This document shows positions 7,687 through 10,459 of a DNA stretch of 10,459 nucleotides, in pieces. The first letter of the stretch is position 1; each line of letters begins with the position of its first letter. A program made the position numbers and the translations under genes. The stretch comes from Planctomycetota bacterium. GTDB taxonomy: Bacteria > Planctomycetota > Planctomycetia > Planctomycetales > Planctomycetaceae. Below the pieces are notes generated by a model. It was not told the DNA's origin. It made no database searches and saw only the letters and a program-made list of their open reading frames with translations. The stretch is from the NCBI GenBank assembly GCA_027622115.1, contig JAQBZS010000161.1, forward strand, positions 1 to 10,459. Direction: 5' to 3'.

Positions 7687-7912
7687 GTTGACCTCGAAAC
7701 AAATAGTGACGGGCGAGCACCAGCGGACCGTTGACGACAGTTCCGACGGACAGAAACAACAGCAGAGTCGATGTGAACGAAAGTTGCGCATACCAGGACC
7801 GCGTTGCAATCATTCCCAAAACAACGCCGATGGTTACGAGAAGCAAGTCAGCCACACCAAAACGATTCCAGCCGTTCGACGAATGCTGATCACGTTCAAC
7901 GATCTCAGCCAT
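7316..7912 (-). CDS. small two-TM membrane protein overlapping DUF1552
   Basis: The frame gives 198 residues from ATG 7912; a TTG at 7933 is an alternative start. Residues 1-18 are polar, followed by two hydrophobic segments (about 19-37, starting RFGVADLLLVTIG, and about 43-69) separated by a short linker, then RHYLFRGQHDTE. The RF-x-x-x-D-LLL-V-T opening resembles the many small planctomycete membrane proteins that begin with an RFSLR-x-LL-type helix, though I recall this as a pattern rather than a named family. From residue 76 onward the frame lies inside the DUF1552 gene in another phase, and the remaining ~120 residues are Arg/Ala-rich and look like shadow reading. Probably only the first ~75 residues are meaningful. 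The upstream cytochrome gene ends 31 nt before, so co-transcription and a minor membrane role are plausible. The ribosome binding site is weak. It could also be a decayed or frameshifted gene. Confidence 0.5.
   Translation of the reverse strand: MAEIVERDQHSSNGWNRFGVADLLLVTIGVVLGMIATRSWYAQLSFTSTLLLFLSVGTVVNGPLVLARHYLFRGQHDTETDLSTTHAAWTRSLRQPAAARRHAAASRGSAIHVSAVGQVARRASADDLLLCAEWRQHCRMGAERRWQGLHALADVERVERTSSRLHGDFGCWSSRVQGWPFRRGHMADGRRSASRTRQ
7691..7695 (-). promoter_or_regulatory. Shine-Dalgarno site of the DUF1552 gene
   Basis: The minus strand reads GAGGT, then CAAC, then ATG. This strong site lies inside the upstream small membrane-protein frame and shows that DUF1552 is initiated independently at 7686 rather than at the longer upstream start. 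Confidence 0.65.
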
Positions 7913-7943
7913 CGAATTACCATTCGATTCCAATGCATGTTAT

Positions 7944-10459
7944 TTATTTCGACCGGAATGGCTCGGAAGCCACGATAAATTGGATCAGCGACTTCATCGT
8001 GTCACCCCGAGTCTTGAGATGATCCACGCACGCGTTGACGTGCAATTGATCGGCAATGCCGAGTTCCCGGCCCAATGCATAAGTCATCATTTTCCCCGCA
8101 AGACATTTTAGAAACAGATCCTGCCGAGCCATGAGCGCTTCCTGCAAACTGTCGATGCCGTTGATCTCGGTACCGTCAAGCAACTTCGAAGACGCGTCAA
8201 TCATCGGGTCGTTGGCACCGATCCGTCCCTTGTAGCCGTGACCCTCGCGTTCTCGCCAATCTCCGGACGCGTCGTAATTCTCCAGGGCGAACCCGAGTGG
8301 ATCGATCTTGTTATGGCAGCGAGCACACTGTGGCAGCGATCGATGAATCTCCAGCCGTTGCCGCACGGTGGCCTTGTCGAGGCCGGGGACTTTCGGAGCG
8401 ATTTCGCCCGCATTGGCCACCGGCAAGCCGGGATCGATGCCCAGCACGTTCTTCATCACCCACGTCCCGCGTTTCACGGGCGACGTCCGCGTGCCGTTCG
8501 ATGTGGTCGAGAGAATCGAGGCCTGCGTCAGGATGCCGCCTCGATGGACTCCATCGGGCACGGGAACGCGACGGAAGTGATCGCCGCGGACACCCGGAAT
8601 CCCGTAGAACCGACCGAGTCGTTCGTTGATCATCACAAAGTCCGATCGCACGAAATTCATCACGCTGAGATTGCTGCGGAGGACTTCGCGAAAGAACGCG
8701 AGCGATTCCTCGACGATGGAAATCTCCAAATGCCGATCGTAGCGGCGATACAAGTCCTGCGCGGGCGGATTGGCTCCGACCTCGCGCAAGCCCAGCCACT
8801 GACCGGCAAAATTGCGAACCAACTCTTGGCACTTCGCATCGGGCAGCATGCGTTCCACTTGAGCGGCCAGCACTCGCGGATCGCTCAACCCGCCGGCATC
8901 CGCCAAGCGAGCTAATTCGGCGTCCGGCATGCTGCTCCACAGAAAGTACGACAACCGGCCGGCGAGTTCGTGGTCGTTCAAGCGTCGCGCCACGTGTTGA
9001 CCGGGAGCCGTCGCTTGCTCCTCCGGTTCGGCCAGAAACAGAAAGCTCGGCGAAATCATCGCCGCCACCAGCGGCGTTTTGATGGCCGACACGAACGACG
9101 GCGCTTGCGGACGCACCGTGTCGAACAGTCGCAGTTTCTCGTCGATCTCGTCGCCCGTCACGGGCCGCCGCCAAGCACGCGGCATGAAACGCGCGAGCAC
9201 TTCGCGGGCGTAGGCGCGTTCGTCCGTTTCCTGGAGTGGCGATTCGAACAGGATGCGTGAATGACTGCGTGGGGGCCACGCCGGATGCAGCGGGCCTTCA
9301 ATCTCGAACCAGTCCACCCACAATTCGGGCCTCGCGAAATCGTCACCCGTCTGGAACCAAAAGTTTTCGAGTTCCTTGGGGATGTCATAGGCGTACTCGA
9401 TGGTGAGCCCCGCGCCGTCCGTCGAAAAACGCGCCCGCACTTCGAACACCTTCGGAGCCTTGAGCGTCGCATCGACATCCAGCTCGGCCAGCACCGCCGG
9501 CTGGCCTCCAAGATGCCGGATCAGCTTCATGCGAGCCGCCCCATAGTCGTACATGCGGTCCGTCTGGAAATGCTGGAGCGTGTCGTCGAACGCCCGCCGA
9601 GCATATTTCTCGCGAGTCGGGTTCTTCTGGATGTCCTTGTCCATGCGTTGTTGAAGGAACGGCCGAGCGGACGCGACAACTTGATCGCGAGTCGGCACGA
9701 CCCCCGCCGCTCGAATTCGGATGACGTATTCGCCGTCATGCGGCAGCTTGAACGTGCGGGCGTTGAGCTTCTTGTCCCAGCGTTCGTGGTGCAGGATCTT
9801 GAAGCCGTCCTTGGATGGGTTGTTGCCGCCGTTGACGATGAGTCGCTGACCGTCGTAGTTGACGCGATTGGAATCGCTGTCGCCGGATTCGGGTTGAAAC
9901 CGCCATTTGATGGTCGACGGCCGAGGACCTTCCACGAGTGCCCGGTCGAGAATCTTGCGAGCGGCGTTGTAGTACAGCTCGAGGTGCAGGGGCGATGTTG
10001 TGAGCGCTCCGCCGTTGTTGTCGAACCCGCCGGCTGGTGGGTCTTGCGGGAAACCGGCCGTGTCGAAGTCGATGCCGATCAGATCGCGAATCGTGTTGCG
10101 GTATTCGGCTCGATTAATCCGCCGCAGCACGATGGCGGAATCGCGGCGATGCAGTTCCGCGCGAGCCATTTGCCGCGCGATCCAATCGACAACCTTCGCG
10201 ACTTCGTCGGGCTGTGGTTGAGTCTCGTCTTCAGGCGGCATTTCGTGACTGTTGAGCACGTTGACGACTTCGCCCCATTTCCCCTTCGCGACTGGATCGA
10301 GGAAATCGTTGACCAACTGCACGTCGACACGGAATTCGCCCTCTTGAGCAGCCGGGCCGTGACAACCGATGCAGTGCGACTTGAGAAACGGCTTCAGGAC
10401 TTGCTCAAACCCCGCTTCGTCGGCAGCCATTTTAGGCCGCTCGGTTTCCGCCAATTCGG
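7944..10459 (-). CDS. PSD-type multi-domain cytochrome c protein (5' end beyond the window)
   Basis: The frame is open to the right edge; residues are numbered here from the TTG at 10454 (836 visible). The visible start (ETERPK) has no signal peptide, and one is expected just outside, so the gene is probably cut by the window. Domains in order: a PSCyt1-like haem c site CIGCH (28-32) with a MPP methionine (Met72) as candidate distal ligand; DUF1587/PSD3 (RRINRAEYRNTIRDLIG, about 108-170); a beta-rich insert (about 180-400) with GEYVIRIRAAG and LWVDWFEIEG; DUF1595/PSD5 (about 405-470); DUF1592/PSD4 (about 487-620); DUF1588/PSCyt3 (about 628-730) with a second haem site CARCH (710-714) before IDPLGFALENYD; and DUF1585/PSD2 (about 757-836). 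This is the usual full architecture. It is periplasmic and presumably involved in electron transfer, but its substrate is unproven. It heads the likely operon with DUF1552. Confidence 0.93.
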   Translation of the reverse strand, partial: ELAETERPKMAADEAGFEQVLKPFLKSHCIGCHGPAAQEGEFRVDVQLVNDFLDPVAKGKWGEVVNVLNSHEMPPEDETQPQPDEVAKVVDWIARQMARAELHRRDSAIVLRRINRAEYRNTIRDLIGIDFDTAGFPQDPPAGGFDNNGGALTTSPLHLELYYNAARKILDRALVEGPRPSTIKWRFQPESGDSDSNRVNYDGQRLIVNGGNNPSKDGFKILHHERWDKKLNARTFKLPHDGEYVIRIRAAGVVPTRDQVVASARPFLQQRMDKDIQKNPTREKYARRAFDDTLQHFQTDRMYDYGAARMKLIRHLGGQPAVLAELDVDATLKAPKVFEVRARFSTDGAGLTIEYAYDIPKELENFWFQTGDDFARPELWVDWFEIEGPLHPAWPPRSHSRILFESPLQETDERAYAREVLARFMPRAWRRPVTGDEIDEKLRLFDTVRPQAPSFVSAIKTPLVAAMISPSFLFLAEPEEQATAPGQHVARRLNDHELAGRLSYFLWSSMPDAELARLADAGGLSDPRVLAAQVERMLPDAKCQELVRNFAGQWLGLREVGANPPAQDLYRRYDRHLEISIVEESLAFFREVLRSNLSVMNFVRSDFVMINERLGRFYGIPGVRGDHFRRVPVPDGVHRGGILTQASILSTTSNGTRTSPVKRGTWVMKNVLGIDPGLPVANAGEIAPKVPGLDKATVRQRLEIHRSLPQCARCHNKIDPLGFALENYDASGDWREREGHGYKGRIGANDPMIDASSKLLDGTEINGIDSLQEALMARQDLFLKCLAGKMMTYALGRELGIADQLHVNACVDHLKTRGDTMKSLIQFIVASEPFRSK

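Noticed and set aside
7687..7809. Upstream 41-residue extension of the DUF1552 frame
   Set aside because: It is Cys-rich and unlike the family, and would place the twin-arginine signal internally; the GAGGT site supports the start at 7686.
8238..9279. Long open frames on both strands within the PSD cytochrome gene (225 and 322 codons)
   Set aside because: The PSD4/PSCyt3/PSD2 domains occupy this stretch in the true frame; the alternatives are Arg-rich shadows.

Overview
The window looks like a piece of a Planctomycetota chromosome, probably a Pirellula/Rhodopirellula-type relative. Three gene families point there: a PSD/PSCyt-type cytochrome c protein, a DUF1552 'HxxSHH' Tat-exported protein, and a giant secreted protein whose N-terminus carries an arginine-rich stretch followed by an LEERALLA motif, as in planctomycete extracellular proteins. 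The genus cannot be fixed from the sequence alone. I see no tRNA, rRNA, CRISPR array, transposase or phage gene.

Layout from left to right. (1) Positions 1-869, minus strand: the start and first 289 residues of a TPR-repeat lipoprotein that runs off the left edge. (2) Positions 870-1518: a divergent intergenic region of about 650 nt with a GC-rich palindrome, a 12-nt direct repeat and a leader hairpin, but no convincing gene. (3) Positions 1519-6237, plus strand: one protein of about 1572 residues, with an N-terminal export-type motif, a BNR/Asp-box beta-propeller region, six Ig/FN3-like repeats, an acidic tail, and a short hydrophobic C-terminus ending in a basic cluster. (4) Positions 6238-6351: a short convergent gap. 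(5) Positions 6352-10459, minus strand: a likely operon read right to left. It contains a multi-domain PSD cytochrome c protein (5' end outside the window), a small two-TM protein, and a DUF1552 protein with a twin-arginine signal.

Almost everything here is exported, lipidated or membrane-bound, so this is a cell-envelope region. The PSD cytochrome/DUF1552 pair is a recurrent planctomycete gene pair of unproven biochemical role. The large propeller/FN3-like protein and the TPR lipoprotein diverge from a shared intergenic region, which may hold promoters for both. Functional links between the two halves of the window are not shown by the sequence.

The most unusual structures are the small membrane-protein frame that runs 371 nt into the DUF1552 gene in another phase, the C-terminal tail of the giant protein, and the palindrome/direct-repeat cluster between the divergent genes.
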